Below, one piece after another: positions 63,538-64,000 of a DNA stretch of 64,000 nucleotides. This DNA comes from Salinibacillus kushneri (lineage in GTDB: Bacteria; Bacillota; Bacilli; Bacillales; Alkalibacillaceae), in the NCBI RefSeq assembly GCF_900111405.1, contig NZ_FOHJ01000001.1, positions 186,001 through 250,000 on the forward strand, in the 5' to 3' direction. Both the position numbers and the translations under genes were made by a program. Within the stretch, counting starts at the first letter, position 1; the number at the start of each line of letters is the position of its first letter. A model generated the notes under the pieces. The model was not told the DNA's origin, did not search any database, and worked only from the letters and a program-made list of their open reading frames with translations.

Positions 63538-64000
63538 TTACTGTTCATATAATACTTCTAAAGCTTTATTTAATTGACGGTCATTTTCTTCCGCTGATAC
63601 GGCTTCAACGACCTGTGCTTGAATTTGTTCCCCAGTTTCCTGGTTCACCTTTCCAGTAACCTCTAAATCATGATCCTTTTGAAAGGCTTCAACAGCCTGG
63701 GCAGTCTGTTCACTAAAGTATCCATCCGTACGACCAGGATCATAACCAATTCCCTTTAACATCGTTTGAATGTTGGCGACATTCTCATTATTCATATCCA
63801 GGGTCAGAGGATTTTCAACTTCGACCGGTGTTGTATAAAAGAATTCCGGCTGTTGGACTTTCACCGTTGGCTCAATTCCTTTTTCATTGATCCATGTACC
63901 ATCTGGAGTCAGCCATTTATACGTTGTAATTTTTATTTGACTTCCATCCCCCATATCAAGGGTTTTTTGTACAGTACCTTTCCCATATGATTTTTCTCCA
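63538..64000 (-). CDS. ctpB: C-terminal processing protease CtpB-like (5' end outside window)
   Basis: The visible C-terminal 153 residues of an S41 peptidase. GEKSYGKGTVQ at the right edge contains the catalytic lysine; ITTYKWLTPDGTWINEKGIEPT is the usual S41 end, followed by a peptidoglycan-binding domain (ENVANIQTMLKGIGYDPGRTDG, QAVEAFQKDHDL). Exported, acting at the envelope; CtpB in B. subtilis is sporulation-linked, and a CtpA identity cannot be excluded. Catalytic Ser and PDZ lie beyond the edge. Confidence 0.88.
   Translation of the reverse strand, partial: GEKSYGKGTVQKTLDMGDGSQIKITTYKWLTPDGTWINEKGIEPTVKVQQPEFFYTTPVEVENPLTLDMNNENVANIQTMLKGIGYDPGRTDGYFSEQTAQAVEAFQKDHDLEVTGKVNQETGEQIQAQVVEAVSAEENDRQLNKALEVLYEQ

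Overview
The window comes from a low-GC Gram-positive chromosome of the family Bacillaceae. The order of its core genes (secG-est-rnr-smpB-ssrA, cggR-gap-pgk-tpiA-gpmI-eno, whiA-yvcK-rapZ, hprK-lgt-ppaX, uvrB-uvrA, minJ, ctp) is the Bacillus subtilis order. The AT-rich intergenic DNA, acidic surface-protein sequences and structured intergenic repeats suggest a Virgibacillus/Oceanobacillus/Lentibacillus-like lineage, but that placement is inference. Almost every gene is on the minus strand, so operons read from high to low coordinates.

Layout. 1-2.6 kb: a persulfide/sulfane-sulfur cluster (TusA-rhodanese fusion, rhodanese, DsrE-like protein, frameshifted TusA, CstR repressor) and a divergent methionine-rich GerD-like lipoprotein, linked by four copies of one 16-bp operator. 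3.1-5.9 kb: small zinc-ribbon gene, dead acetyltransferase, tmRNA, smpB, GNAT gene. 5.9-9.9 kb: rnr, est and secG with a repeat array. 10.3-12.3 kb: ptsHI. 12.5-19.7 kb: the complete CggR-controlled lower-glycolysis operon. 19.8-21.3 kb: sigL and a glutaredoxin-like gene. 21.5-24.7 kb: decaying membrane-protein genes around tRNA-Arg and clpP (the latter with a CtsR-box promoter). 24.9-33.7 kb: crh, whiA, yvcK, rapZ, nudix, a second repeat array, trxB, a TPR gene and a class B PBP. 34.1-41.4 kb: glycerol and dihydroxyacetone catabolism (dhaKLM, glpP, glpF, glpK, glpD) with GlpP-type leader terminators. 41.6-48.7 kb: hprK-lgt-yvoD-ppaX-yvoF, yvlD and yvlB-like genes, yojF-bshB2. 48.7-53.6 kb: uvrBA with a LexA-like box. 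53.8-54.1 kb: a 21-bp-phased TTCTGTC array. 54.2-61 kb: a frameshifted STAND/LuxR regulator and the trehalose operon treP-treC-treR. 61.2-64 kb: a lipoprotein, minJ and the 3' end of a ctp protease gene.

How the genes work together. HPr, EI, HPr kinase, Crh, a cre box at glpF, HPr-dependent DhaM and GlpK, and the trehalose PTS make this window the carbon-catabolite control core next to central glycolysis. The sulfur cluster is a separate CstR-type persulfide-response module.

Most unusual features: (i) the ATAC-N8-GTAT operators that tie a GerD-like repeat lipoprotein to the CstR cluster; (ii) two intergenic arrays of palindromic repeats with a constant 51-52 bp period, each followed on the same side by the same larger repeat; (iii) the 21-bp-phased heptamer array beside uvrB; (iv) recurrent +1 frameshifts in short A/T homopolymers of otherwise intact genes.
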